Notes under the pieces: generated by a model
The model's input: the letters and a program-made list of their open reading frames with translations, nothing else
Told to the model about the DNA's origin: nothing
The model's database searches: none
NCBI GenBank assembly: GCA_016866375.1
Contig: VGMK01000032.1
Location: 1 to 14,076 of the forward strand
Direction of reading: 5' to 3'
DNA from: Bacteroidota bacterium
GTDB lineage: Bacteria; Bacteroidota; Bacteroidia; Flavobacteriales_D; Crocinitomicaceae
Length of the DNA stretch: 14,076 bases
Position numbers and translations under genes: made by a program
Shown: positions 1-7,420 of the stretch, in pieces
How positions within the stretch are numbered: the stretch's first letter is position 1
How the letters are laid out: each line of letters begins with the position of its first letter

Positions 1-1422
1 AGCATCTATGATGCCCTTGAGGTTAAAAAGGCAGACGGTTCTCGAGTAGTTTTAGAGGTTCAGTCTCATGTTGGAGAAAATTCAGTAAGAGCAGTGTCTA
101 TGGACTCCACGGATGGATTTATGAGAGGTTTAGAGGTTATTGCAACAGGAACAGCTATTAAAGTTCCAACGGGGGACAAAATCAAAGGAAGATTATTTAA
201 CGTGGTTGGTGAGGCGATTGATGGGATAAATACCGTGGATAATGCCGGAGGTCTGCCAATTCACAGGGAAGCGCCAAGTTTTGACATGTTATCAACGTCT
301 ACAGAGGTTTTGTTTACCGGAATTAAAGTAATAGATTTAATTGAACCGTATGCCAAAGGCGGTAAAATAGGTCTTTTCGGCGGGGCAGGAGTAGGCAAAA
401 CGGTATTAATACAAGAATTGATTAACAACATCGCCAAAGGACACGGAGGGTTATCAGTTTTTGCCGGAGTTGGAGAAAGGACACGAGAAGGAAATGACCT
501 TTTAAGAGAAATGTTAGAGTCGGGCATCATTAAATATGGCAAAGACTTTATGCACTCTATGGAAGAAGGAGGCTGGGACTTAAATAAAGTTGACCTAGAA
601 GAAATGAAAGAGTCGAAAGCAACCTTTGTTTTTGGACAAATGAATGAGCCTCCAGGAGCACGTGCTCGTGTTGCGCTCTCAGGATTGACAATAGCCGAAT
701 ATTTTAGAGATGGAGACGGGGAAGGTCAGGGGAAAGACATCCTATTCTTCGTTGACAATATTTTTAGGTTTACCCAGGCGGGATCTGAGGTATCAGCCTT
801 ATTGGGACGGATGCCTTCAGCGGTTGGATATCAGCCAACGCTTGCAACAGAAATGGGGGCTATGCAAGAAAGAATTACCTCAACTAAAAACGGATCAATT
901 ACCTCTGTTCAAGCGGTTTATGTTCCTGCCGACGACTTAACGGATCCTGCACCAGCCAACACTTTTGCACACTTAGATGCCACAACAGTTTTATCAAGAA
1001 AGATCGCGGAACTAGGGATTTATCCTGCGGTTGACCCTTTAGATTCAACATCTAGAATTTTAACTCCAGAGATCGTTGGCGAGGAACACTACAACTGTGC
1101 TCAACGCGTTAAGGTCACCTTGCAACGATACAAAGAACTACAAGATATTATTGCTATTCTTGGTATGGACGAATTATCTGAAGAAGATAAACTAGTAGTT
1201 CATAGAGCAAGACGCGCTCAGCGCTATCTTTCCCAACCCTTTCATGTGGCGGAACAATTTACGGGAATTCCTGGGGTTTTAGTTGATATTCAAGACACTA
1301 TAAAGGCATTTAACGATATTTTAGATGGTAAGTACGACAAATATCCTGAAGCCGCATTTAACCTGAAAGGAGGCATTGAGGATGTGATTGCTGCCGGCGA
1401 AAAAATGTTAGCGGAAGCTTAA
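1..1422 (+). CDS. atpD: F1F0 ATP synthase subunit beta (5' end outside window)
   Basis: Catalytic beta subunit of F1, which makes or hydrolyses ATP on the cytoplasmic face of the inner membrane. The reading frame is open from base 1 (visible start SIYDALEVKKADG), so about 25 N-terminal residues are missing. The GTG at 94 and the ATG at 100 lie inside the N-terminal beta-barrel domain and are not starts. The Walker A motif GGAGVGKT is encoded at 379-402, followed by GERTREGNDL. The ATPase alpha/beta signature PAVDPLDSTS is at 1024-1053, and the C-terminal DELSEED region is intact. The stretch around MHSMEEGGWDLNKVDLEEM is extra relative to proteobacterial beta subunits; such an insertion is known in Bacteroidota. 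473 residues are visible, ending in TAA one base before atpC, so the two are co-transcribed. Identification is certain. Confidence 0.98.
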   Translation, partial: SIYDALEVKKADGSRVVLEVQSHVGENSVRAVSMDSTDGFMRGLEVIATGTAIKVPTGDKIKGRLFNVVGEAIDGINTVDNAGGLPIHREAPSFDMLSTSTEVLFTGIKVIDLIEPYAKGGKIGLFGGAGVGKTVLIQELINNIAKGHGGLSVFAGVGERTREGNDLLREMLESGIIKYGKDFMHSMEEGGWDLNKVDLEEMKESKATFVFGQMNEPPGARARVALSGLTIAEYFRDGDGEGQGKDILFFVDNIFRFTQAGSEVSALLGRMPSAVGYQPTLATEMGAMQERITSTKNGSITSVQAVYVPADDLTDPAPANTFAHLDATTVLSRKIAELGIYPAVDPLDSTSRILTPEIVGEEHYNCAQRVKVTLQRYKELQDIIAILGMDELSEEDKLVVHRARRAQRYLSQPFHVAEQFTGIPGVLVDIQDTIKAFNDILDGKYDKYPEAAFNLKGGIEDVIAAGEKMLAEA

Positions 1423-1423
1423 A

Positions 1424-1696
1424 ATGGAATTACAAATAATAACCCCAGAGTCAAGTATATTTTCGGGCGAAGCGACTTCTGTCTCTCTTCCGGGATCTGA
1501 CGGAGTCTTTCAGGTTTTAAATAATCACACGCCAATAATTTCCTCTTTAAAAGAAGGGGAAGTAAAGTTTGAGCCAGTTGGAGAAATAGACACAAGCCAT
1601 CCGGCAATGAGTAAAAATGGTTCAATCGTTGAAGTTTCAATCAAGGGAGGCGTCGCAGAATTATTGAACAATAAATTAATTGTTTTAGCAGATTAG
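1424..1696 (+). CDS. atpC: F1F0 ATP synthase subunit epsilon (short form)
   Basis: Epsilon subunit of the F1 central stalk. The 90-residue product matches the N-terminal beta-sandwich domain: it opens with MELQIITPESSIFSGEA, has the typical GSDGVFQVLNNHTPIISSL segment, and ends with SIKGGVAELLNNKLIVLAD. It stops where the beta-sandwich ends, so the C-terminal two-helix domain found in about 135-residue epsilons is absent. In other bacteria that domain inhibits ATP hydrolysis, so this form presumably cannot do so; short epsilons are common in Bacteroidota. The ATG lies one base after the atpD stop, indicating translational coupling. A strong terminator follows 22 bases downstream, making this the last gene of its transcript. 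Confidence 0.95.
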   Translation: MELQIITPESSIFSGEATSVSLPGSDGVFQVLNNHTPIISSLKEGEVKFEPVGEIDTSHPAMSKNGSIVEVSIKGGVAELLNNKLIVLAD

Positions 1697-1717
1697 TTAG
1701 GCCATAAAATTTGTAAT

Positions 1718-1749
1718 AAGGGGTTGGTTAATGTACTAATCCCTTTTTT
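1718..1749 (+). terminator. Rho-independent terminator after atpC
   Basis: An 11-bp stem pairs aaggggttggt (1718-1728) with actaatccctt (1735-1745), including two G-U pairs, around a 6-base loop. The run of T at 1743-1749 follows directly. It separates atpDC from the uppS cluster. Confidence 0.88.
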
Positions 1750-1779
1750 AGTGAACCGTATTCACATTTTGAGTGAGAA

Positions 1780-1811
1780 TTTGATAGAACAAGCCAGAAT
1801 AGTTATCTTCG
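1780..1811 (+). promoter_or_regulatory. Bacteroidota-type promoter for uppS-bamA
   Basis: TTTG at 1780-1783 is followed after 20 bases by TATCTTCG at 1804-1811, which matches the TTTG-N(17-23)-TAnnTTTG consensus except for one base of the -7 element. It lies between the atpC terminator and the uppS ATG, 15 bases before that ATG. The same -7 octamer serves the minus-strand operon that starts at 9455. Confidence 0.6.
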
Positions 1812-1826
1812 TTTACTCCAGTGAGC

Positions 1827-2567
1827 ATGAGCCCGGAACCAAAAGTATTAAATAACAACAAAATACCTCGACATATCGCATTGATAATGGACGGTAACGG
1901 CCGTTGGGCAAGACAGAGAGGAGAACAACGGCTGTTTGGCCATACAAAGGGGGTTGATGCGGTAAGAGAAGTGCTCAAGGCAGCTAAATCATTTGGAGTC
2001 AGCTTTTTGACATTATATGCATTTTCAACAGAGAATTGGAATAGACCAAAAGCGGAAGTTGATGCATTAATGAATCTGCTCGTTGATTCAATTACCAATG
2101 AATTACCGGAACTCCAAAAGCAAGGGGTAAAACTTATTGTAATCGGAGACATTAAAGGGTTGCCGGTTAAGTGCCAAGAAAGTTTACGCAGCGGGATGGA
2201 TACCACAAAAGAAAACAAGGAGATAACCTTGGTGCTTGCATTAAACTATAGTGCAAAATGGGAAATAACAGAGTGTGTTCGCGAAATATCATTAAAAGTT
2301 GCGAAAAAAGAGCTTTTGGTGAACGAAATCACACCTGCTTTAATTTCCTCTCACTTGACCACTCGGGACATTCCAGATCCGGAATTATTAATTAGAACAA
2401 GCGGGGAACATCGAATTAGTAATTTTCTTTTATGGCAATTGGCTTATGCCGAGTTTTATTTTACCGATACCCATTGGCCAGACTTTGGTAAAGAAGAACT
2501 TAAGGCAGCAATATTATCTTATCAGTCACGCGAGAGACGCTTTGGAATGGTCTCGGAACAACTTTAG
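1827..2567 (+). CDS. uppS: Isoprenyl transferase (undecaprenyl diphosphate synthase)
   Basis: Cis-prenyltransferase that condenses isopentenyl diphosphate onto farnesyl diphosphate, giving the C55 carrier lipid for peptidoglycan and surface glycans. The 246-residue length is typical. Visible signatures are HIALIMDGNGRWA (catalytic Asp about residue 22), HTKGVDAVREV, the YAFSTENWNRPKAEV block, and the C-terminal substrate-binding segment LLIRTSGEHRISNFLLWQ with its conserved Arg and Ser residues, then EFYFTDTHWPDF. I chose the ATG at 1827; a GTG at 1821 would add two residues but sits closer to the predicted promoter. The stop is one base before the bamA ATG, so the pair is translationally coupled, an arrangement I recall from other Bacteroidota. 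Confidence 0.96.
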   Translation: MSPEPKVLNNNKIPRHIALIMDGNGRWARQRGEQRLFGHTKGVDAVREVLKAAKSFGVSFLTLYAFSTENWNRPKAEVDALMNLLVDSITNELPELQKQGVKLIVIGDIKGLPVKCQESLRSGMDTTKENKEITLVLALNYSAKWEITECVREISLKVAKKELLVNEITPALISSHLTTRDIPDPELLIRTSGEHRISNFLLWQLAYAEFYFTDTHWPDFGKEELKAAILSYQSRERRFGMVSEQL

Positions 2568-2568
2568 A

Positions 2569-5124
2569 ATGAAAAGAATCTATCTACTTATCCTTATAAT
2601 TTTTTCCTTTACTGCTGTACGGGCACAAAATGGCCCAAAAAATTTAAGCGGAATGGACTTCGGATATGATGCGCCAAAAGAGTTTGAATTAGGTCCTATA
2701 CGCGTAGTTGGGGCAGATAACTATGACCACCAAGCTATAAAACTAATCGCAGGGCTCAGACAAGGTCAAAATATAATGATTCCGGGCCAAACCATTACTA
2801 ACGCGATTAAAAACTTGTGGGCAGAAGGAATTTTTTCAAATATTTCTATTTATGCCGAAAAAGAAATAGCTGGCATTTTATACCTTGTCATCGAATTAAC
2901 ACCAAGACCAAAATTATCAAAGTTTAAATTTAAGGGAGTTTCGAGAAGAGAAGCGGATAAGCTTCGAGAAGAGATTTCCCTCTATGCTGGAAAAACCATT
3001 ACGGAAAACTTGGTTTTTCAAACAGCCGGAAAAATAAAAGGGTATTTCCGAGAGAAGGGGTTTTATGAGGTAAGAGTCCAAATTAACCGCGAAAAGGACA
3101 CATTAATAAACGAGTCTGAGTTATTTTTGATCGACATTTCTAAAGGACCACGAATAGGGATTAAACGAATAGAAATTACAGGGAACTCAACGGTGGCAAC
3201 TTGGAAACTAAAAATGGCGATGAAAGACACAAAAGAGAAATCTATACTCAAATTTTGGAGACGCTCAAAGCTGACGGAGTCATCGTATGATCGTGACAAA
3301 CAAGCGATGATGGAAAAGTTTAATAAAGTTGGACTGAGAGATGCAACGATAGTTAGTGACACCATTATAAAATTGAACCCCAAAAACCTTCTGATAAAAA
3401 TTGAAATTCAAGAAGGAGGCAAGTATTATTTTGGTTCCTTTGATTGGATAGGAAATACGAAGTATCGCTCTACTTTTCTGGATTCGGTCATTGGAATAAA
3501 AAAGGGGGATGTATATAATAAAACATTACTTGAACAGCGTCTGAATGGAACCCCTGACGAACGAGACGTTCGGTCGCTTTACATGAATAGGGGACATTTA
3601 TTTTTCAATCTTATTACCGTTGAAACAAATGTAATTAACAACCAAATAAATCATCAGATACGTTTAATGGAGGGCAAAGAGGCCAGAATCAACGATGTGA
3701 GCATTCGCGGCAACACAAAAACAAACGACAAGGTTATTTTACGAGAAATTCGTACAAAACCCGGGGATATTTTTAATAAATCTGACATCATGCGAACACA
3801 ACGTGAATTGGCACAATTAGGGTTTTTTAATGAACAAGCATTTCAAGTAAATCCAATTCCTAACCCTGCAAATGGCACCGTTGATATTGAGTATGTAGTT
3901 GAAGAAAAATCGTCAGACCAAATTGAACTTTCAGGAGGGTATGGGGGAGCGGGCTTAACAACGCGTGGAGGTATAATTGGCACTCTAGGACTAACCTTTA
4001 ATAATTTTTCTACCCGGAATTTTTTCAAAAAGGAATCATGGTCGCCTCTTCCCGGAGGAGACGGGCAACGCCTTTCCATTCGTGCGCAAACATCAGGAAG
4101 ATTTTATCAAGGATACAATTTCTCATTTACAGAACCTTGGTTGGGGGGAAAAAAACCAAATTCATTATCTTTCTCTGTAAATCACACGGCACTTTCTTCA
4201 AGTGGAACGCTTAGAACGGACCCAAATTATACAGGTGTAGGAATAACAGGTCTTAGTTTAGGCCTTGGAAGAAGAAAAAAATGGCCAGATGACTACTTCT
4301 CTGCATATTATGAGTTGGGGTATCAGTATTACGATGTTGTTCGCGACTTTAGATTTCCATTGATTGAAAGTGGTTTTGCAAACGACATATCGTTCAAATA
4401 CATTCTTCAACGCAGCTCGGTTAGTTCGCCAATCTACCCACAGAACGGATCTAATTTTTCGTTTACAGCCAAAGCCACCTTACCTTATTCTTATTTCGAC
4501 GGGATTGATTATAATAATGCAAACACAGCCGAACGGATTAAATACCTTGAATACTATAAATTTAAACTAACAGGAGAATGGTTTTTACCAGTAAGCCCGG
4601 ATAAAAAATTAGTTTTGATGTCGCGTTTTGGCTTTGGCTTTATGGGGGCATATAACCAAGACAAGGGTGTTACGCCTTTTGATAGATTTGTGATGGGAGG
4701 AAGCGGGCTAACAGGAGTAGGACAAATTGGTGGTAGAGAAATCATTGCAATGAGGGGATATGAAGATCAAACGCTGTCATCGGATGGAGGAGACCCTTTA
4801 ATTTCCAAATACACCTTAGAGCTTCGTTACCCAATTTCATTAAATCCCTCAGCAACTTTTTATGCCTTAACCTTTTTGGAGGCAGGCAACACATTTCCAA
4901 CCTTTCAAAAATTCAATCCGTTCAATGTTAAAAGAGCGGCAGGCGTTGGGATACGCGTATTTTTACCAATGTTTGGAATGTTGGGCCTTGATTATGGTTT
5001 AGGGTTTGATCAACTTGATACTTGGTCAAATGGATTCGGAAAGGCTTCAGATCAGTCGGTGAAGCAGAAGGGATTTTATCCAAAACTAAGTTTCACCATA
5101 GGGATGAACCTAGGTGAATTATAG
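2569..5124 (+). CDS. bamA: Outer membrane protein assembly factor BamA
   Basis: Central Omp85 component of the BAM complex, which inserts beta-barrel proteins into the outer membrane. I start it at the ATG at 2569, because the signal peptide MKRIYLLILIIFSFTAVRA with Gln after the predicted cleavage site begins there; upstream in-frame codons overlap uppS. The product is 851 residues. Five POTRA-like repeats fill about residues 40-455; the fifth contains INDVSIRGNTKTNDKVILRE and the usual QRELAQLGFF helix. A beta-barrel follows to the C terminus. The Omp85 barrel motif (V/I)RG(F/Y) appears as MRGY at residues 728-731. The C-terminal strand reads KLSFTIGMNLGEL. It is co-transcribed with uppS and followed by its periplasmic chaperones. 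No defect is visible. Confidence 0.96.
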   Translation: MKRIYLLILIIFSFTAVRAQNGPKNLSGMDFGYDAPKEFELGPIRVVGADNYDHQAIKLIAGLRQGQNIMIPGQTITNAIKNLWAEGIFSNISIYAEKEIAGILYLVIELTPRPKLSKFKFKGVSRREADKLREEISLYAGKTITENLVFQTAGKIKGYFREKGFYEVRVQINREKDTLINESELFLIDISKGPRIGIKRIEITGNSTVATWKLKMAMKDTKEKSILKFWRRSKLTESSYDRDKQAMMEKFNKVGLRDATIVSDTIIKLNPKNLLIKIEIQEGGKYYFGSFDWIGNTKYRSTFLDSVIGIKKGDVYNKTLLEQRLNGTPDERDVRSLYMNRGHLFFNLITVETNVINNQINHQIRLMEGKEARINDVSIRGNTKTNDKVILREIRTKPGDIFNKSDIMRTQRELAQLGFFNEQAFQVNPIPNPANGTVDIEYVVEEKSSDQIELSGGYGGAGLTTRGGIIGTLGLTFNNFSTRNFFKKESWSPLPGGDGQRLSIRAQTSGRFYQGYNFSFTEPWLGGKKPNSLSFSVNHTALSSSGTLRTDPNYTGVGITGLSLGLGRRKKWPDDYFSAYYELGYQYYDVVRDFRFPLIESGFANDISFKYILQRSSVSSPIYPQNGSNFSFTAKATLPYSYFDGIDYNNANTAERIKYLEYYKFKLTGEWFLPVSPDKKLVLMSRFGFGFMGAYNQDKGVTPFDRFVMGGSGLTGVGQIGGREIIAMRGYEDQTLSSDGGDPLISKYTLELRYPISLNPSATFYALTFLEAGNTFPTFQKFNPFNVKRAAGVGIRVFLPMFGMLGLDYGLGFDQLDTWSNGFGKASDQSVKQKGFYPKLSFTIGMNLGEL

Positions 5125-5142
5125 CAATTCGCAATAAATGTG

Positions 5143-5150
5143 TAACTTTG
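5143..5150 (+). promoter_or_regulatory. -7 element TAACTTTG before the first ompH
   Basis: TAACTTTG is a perfect match to TAnnTTTG, in the 53-base gap between bamA and the first ompH and 27 bases before the ATG. I see no TTTG -33 element at the right distance, so the call rests on the -7 box and its position. It would let the two chaperone genes be expressed apart from bamA. Confidence 0.5.
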
Positions 5151-5177
5151 CCGTTCTTTAGCCACAACAAATAGGAT

Positions 5178-5690
5178 ATGCTTAAGTACTGTTTCGTTTT
5201 GTTTTTTATTCTTGGCACCACTTTTGTCATGTCTCAGTCCTACGCATTTATTGATTCGGATTATATTCTAAAAAATATCCCAGAATACGCTACTGCCAAG
5301 GAAAAATTGGACAAGCTTTCTGAGAAATGGACGAAAGAAATAGAAGACAGATACACGGCGATAAAAGCGAAAAAGAGCAATTTCGAACGCGAAGAGGTGC
5401 TGCTTCCGGCAGAGGAAAAAATAAAACGAAAGGAAGAGATAGAAAAACTTGAGAAGGAAGCAATAGATTTACAAACACAACATTTTGGCTCAAATGGAGA
5501 CTATTTTCAAAAGCGCCAAGAGTTGGTGAAGCCTATTCAAGACAGGGTTTTTACTGCAATGAAAAAAGTTGCCAAAAGAGACGGATATGCTTTTGTATTT
5601 GACAAGTCAAATCAGAGTAATTTGTTATATGCAGACAAAGAATTTAACATAAGCGAATCCGTATTGGAGGAAATGGGAATAACTAAATAA
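5178..5690 (+). CDS. ompH: OmpH/Skp family periplasmic chaperone, first copy
   Basis: Probable periplasmic holdase that carries unfolded outer-membrane proteins to BamA. The 170-residue product begins with a signal peptide (MLKYCFVLFFILGTTFVMSQ), then a short beta strand (YAFIDSDYILKNIPEY) typical of the OmpH/Skp body domain. Residues about 40-100 form a long charged helix rich in Lys and Glu (KWTKEIEDRY, EEKIKRKEEIEKLEKEA) that would make a Skp tentacle. The body resumes at VKPIQDRVFTAMKKVAKRDGYAFVFDKS, ending in EEMGITK. The position right after bamA supports the role. It is followed after nine bases by a second, diverged copy. Family assignment is firm; the client range is unknown. Confidence 0.9.
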   Translation: MLKYCFVLFFILGTTFVMSQSYAFIDSDYILKNIPEYATAKEKLDKLSEKWTKEIEDRYTAIKAKKSNFEREEVLLPAEEKIKRKEEIEKLEKEAIDLQTQHFGSNGDYFQKRQELVKPIQDRVFTAMKKVAKRDGYAFVFDKSNQSNLLYADKEFNISESVLEEMGITK

Positions 5691-5699
5691 TAAAAAATA

Positions 5700-6215
5700 A
5701 TGAAAACTATACTAGGGGTGTTTTTTTTGTCAGTGGCTTTAAGTGTTAACGCTCAACAAAGAATTGGACACGTTAATTCTGCACAATTACTTGATACATT
5801 AACGTCTTACAAAGAGGCAGGGAAAAAATTGGATCAGAAAAAATCAGAAGAAATAGCAAAATTTCAAACCTTAGAAAAGGCCTTTCAAGCAGAGTACAAT
5901 AAGTTAATGGAAGAGGCCCCCGAAATGCCTAAGTTAATGTTGGAGCAAGAACAACAAAAACTTATGTTAAAACAACAGGAATTAGAGAATTTTGAACCTG
6001 AAATGACGCGGAAGCTCCAAATGTATCAGAAACAATACATGGAGCCAATCTTGGAAAGAACACAAAAAGCGATTGCCATTGTAGCGGAACGCAAAAAATT
6101 GAATTACATTTTTGATGAAACGGTATCGTTGTATTTCAAAGGGGGGATTGACTGCACAGCTGAGGTGATGACAGAATTACTAAAGCTCGACGCCGAAGCG
6201 ATGAAAAATAAGTAA
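5700..6215 (+). CDS. ompH: OmpH/Skp family periplasmic chaperone, second copy
   Basis: Second OmpH/Skp-type chaperone, 171 residues, with a signal peptide (MKTILGVFFLSVALSVNAQ) and the family's first strand IGHVNSAQLLDTL. The central helix (about residues 40-110) differs in kind from that of the first copy: it is rich in Gln, Met and Leu (EQEQQKLMLKQQELENF) rather than Lys/Glu repeats. The body returns at QKAIAIVAERKKLNYIFDE, followed by a segment containing one cysteine (GGIDCTAEVMTELLKL). The genes are paralogues, but too diverged for a recent duplication. Tandem pairs after bamA are common in Bacteroidota. A terminator follows 21 bases after the stop. Confidence 0.9.
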   Translation: MKTILGVFFLSVALSVNAQQRIGHVNSAQLLDTLTSYKEAGKKLDQKKSEEIAKFQTLEKAFQAEYNKLMEEAPEMPKLMLEQEQQKLMLKQQELENFEPEMTRKLQMYQKQYMEPILERTQKAIAIVAERKKLNYIFDETVSLYFKGGIDCTAEVMTELLKLDAEAMKNK

Positions 6216-6236
6216 TTAAGTTAGACATAATCGGTA

Positions 6237-6264
6237 AAAGGCAATCCAACGGGTTGCCTTTTTT
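6237..6264 (+). terminator. Rho-independent terminator after the ompH pair
   Basis: An 11-bp stem pairs aaaggcaatcc (6237-6247) with gggttgccttt (6251-6261), with one G-U pair and a 3-base loop; Ts run to 6264. It ends the uppS-bamA-ompH-ompH unit and lies directly against the murI promoter. Confidence 0.88.
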
Positions 6265-6266
6265 CT

Positions 6267-6274
6267 TAGCTTTG
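6267..6274 (+). promoter_or_regulatory. -7 element TAGCTTTG for murI
   Basis: A perfect TAnnTTTG match lies two bases after the T-run of the preceding terminator and eight bases before the murI ATG. If transcription starts about four bases past the element, the leader is only about five bases long. No TTTG -33 element is evident; that region is occupied by the terminator hairpin. Confidence 0.55.
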
Positions 6275-6282
6275 ATTTTTCA

Positions 6283-7098
6283 ATGGGACCAATAGGTATA
6301 TTTGATTCAGGGTACGGAGGATTAACAGTATTGGCGAAGATAAAAAATGCTTTGCCAAATTTTGATTATTTGTATTTAGGTGATAATGCACGTGCCCCTT
6401 ATGGAAACAGGTCCTTTGATGTTGTGCATGAGTTTACGTGGCAAGCCGTACAATTTTTGTTTTCTCAAGGATGTCCGTTGATTATATTAGCGTGCAACAC
6501 CGCTTCAGCAAAAGCACTGCGCACGATTCAGCAAACACAGCTTCCTTTGTTCTTTCCTGATAGGCGTGTTTTGGGTGTTATACGCCCAAGCACAGAGTCA
6601 ATCGGCGAATGGACCAAATCCAACCACGTAGGTATCTTAGGGACACAAGGAACAATCCAGTCAAACTCTTATGTGATTGAATTGAAGAAGTTTGCTCCGC
6701 ATATTAAAGTTTTTCAACATGCTTGTCCGATGTGGGTTCCATTAATTGAGAATAATTACCACGAGTCTTTGGCAGGGAACGAAATAATTGCCGACGACAT
6801 TAGGAATTTGTTAAAAATGAGCGAAAAAATTGACACGATTGTTCTTGCATGCACTCATTATCCGCTGATTGAACAGCAGATTTCAAGAATTGTTGGCCCC
6901 AGTGTTCGTGTTATCTCCCAAGGAGAAATAGTTGCGAGCAAATTAGAAGAGTATTTAAAAAAGCATCCAAAAATTACCGCAGAAACATCGAAAAAAGGAA
7001 ATACAAGGTATTTCACTACGGAACACCCTTCGGTTTTTAACGACAAAGCCTCCTTGTTTCTTGGAGAACAGGTGCTCGCGTCTCAGGTTCACCTTTAA
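6283..7098 (+). CDS. murI: Glutamate racemase
   Basis: Cofactor-independent racemase converting L-glutamate to D-glutamate for peptidoglycan, in the cytoplasm. The 271-residue product has both halves of the active site: the N-terminal IGIFDSGYGGLTV with the conserved Asp-Ser pair (residues 8-9), catalytic Cys71 in LACNTASAKAL, and catalytic Cys190 followed by His192 in LACTHYPLIEQQ. YLGDNARAPYG is also typical. Length and ends are normal; the first ATG after the promoter is used. It follows the bamA/ompH cluster but has its own promoter. Its stop codon is separated by a single base from that of the convergent lipoprotein gene. Confidence 0.96.
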   Translation: MGPIGIFDSGYGGLTVLAKIKNALPNFDYLYLGDNARAPYGNRSFDVVHEFTWQAVQFLFSQGCPLIILACNTASAKALRTIQQTQLPLFFPDRRVLGVIRPSTESIGEWTKSNHVGILGTQGTIQSNSYVIELKKFAPHIKVFQHACPMWVPLIENNYHESLAGNEIIADDIRNLLKMSEKIDTIVLACTHYPLIEQQISRIVGPSVRVISQGEIVASKLEEYLKKHPKITAETSKKGNTRYFTTEHPSVFNDKASLFLGEQVLASQVHL

Positions 7099-7099
7099 G

Positions 7100-7420
7100 C
7101 TAGAATCCTACTCTTTTTTTATTCAAGCGCTCGATGAGTTGCCGCTGTAAGTCTAGCATAATCTCTGGTTGCCCGGCGTAATATGTAAAACTCTCTTCAT
7201 ATTGATCACGAGTTACATTATTTTCTCTCAGTATACGAAGGCAGCTGCTGTCTAAACTAGACTTATATACACTTGGGCTTCCATATGTCATTTGATAGTG
7301 GTTTTCGATAAGATATATTTCTTCCATAAGCACCAACATTTTTTCTTTAGGCAGCACCTCTGGCTTTTCGCTCGTGTGACAGGCACAAAATAATAAGGAA
7401 GACAGAATAAGTCGCTTCAT
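7100..7420 (-). CDS. Small lipoprotein, DUF4296-like
   Basis: A 106-residue protein with a lipoprotein signal: MKRLILSSLLFCAC, where Cys14 (preceded by F-C-A) is the likely lipidated residue. The mature part is mostly helical, with KMLVLMEEIYLIENHYQMTYG, a central YKSSLDSSCLRILRENNVTRDQYEESFTYY block and a C-terminal DLQRQLIERLNKK helix. This resembles the DUF4296 family, short Bacteroidota lipoproteins of unknown function often found next to dihydroorotase; I assign it from memory of that pattern and context. Its ATG overlaps the pyrC stop as ATGA, so it is the third gene of the operon. Likely anchored in the outer or inner membrane facing the periplasm. No function can be inferred. Confidence 0.75.
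   Translation of the reverse strand: MKRLILSSLLFCACHTSEKPEVLPKEKMLVLMEEIYLIENHYQMTYGSPSVYKSSLDSSCLRILRENNVTRDQYEESFTYYAGQPEIMLDLQRQLIERLNKKRVGF

Noticed and set aside
261..542. Minus-strand open frame inside atpD
   Set aside because: It is antisense to the Walker A region of a certain gene and has a low-complexity, Pro-rich product; a composition shadow.
1748..2218. Minus-strand 156-codon open frame opposite uppS
   Set aside because: It is entirely antisense to conserved uppS codons and the uppS promoter, with no recognisable domain.
2446..2568. Upstream in-frame extension of bamA (41 codons)
   Set aside because: It overlaps the 3' end of uppS in another frame and would bury the clear signal peptide that starts at 2569.
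3843..4079. Minus-strand open frame inside bamA
   Set aside because: Antisense to the start of the barrel domain, Pro/Ser-rich and without family resemblance.
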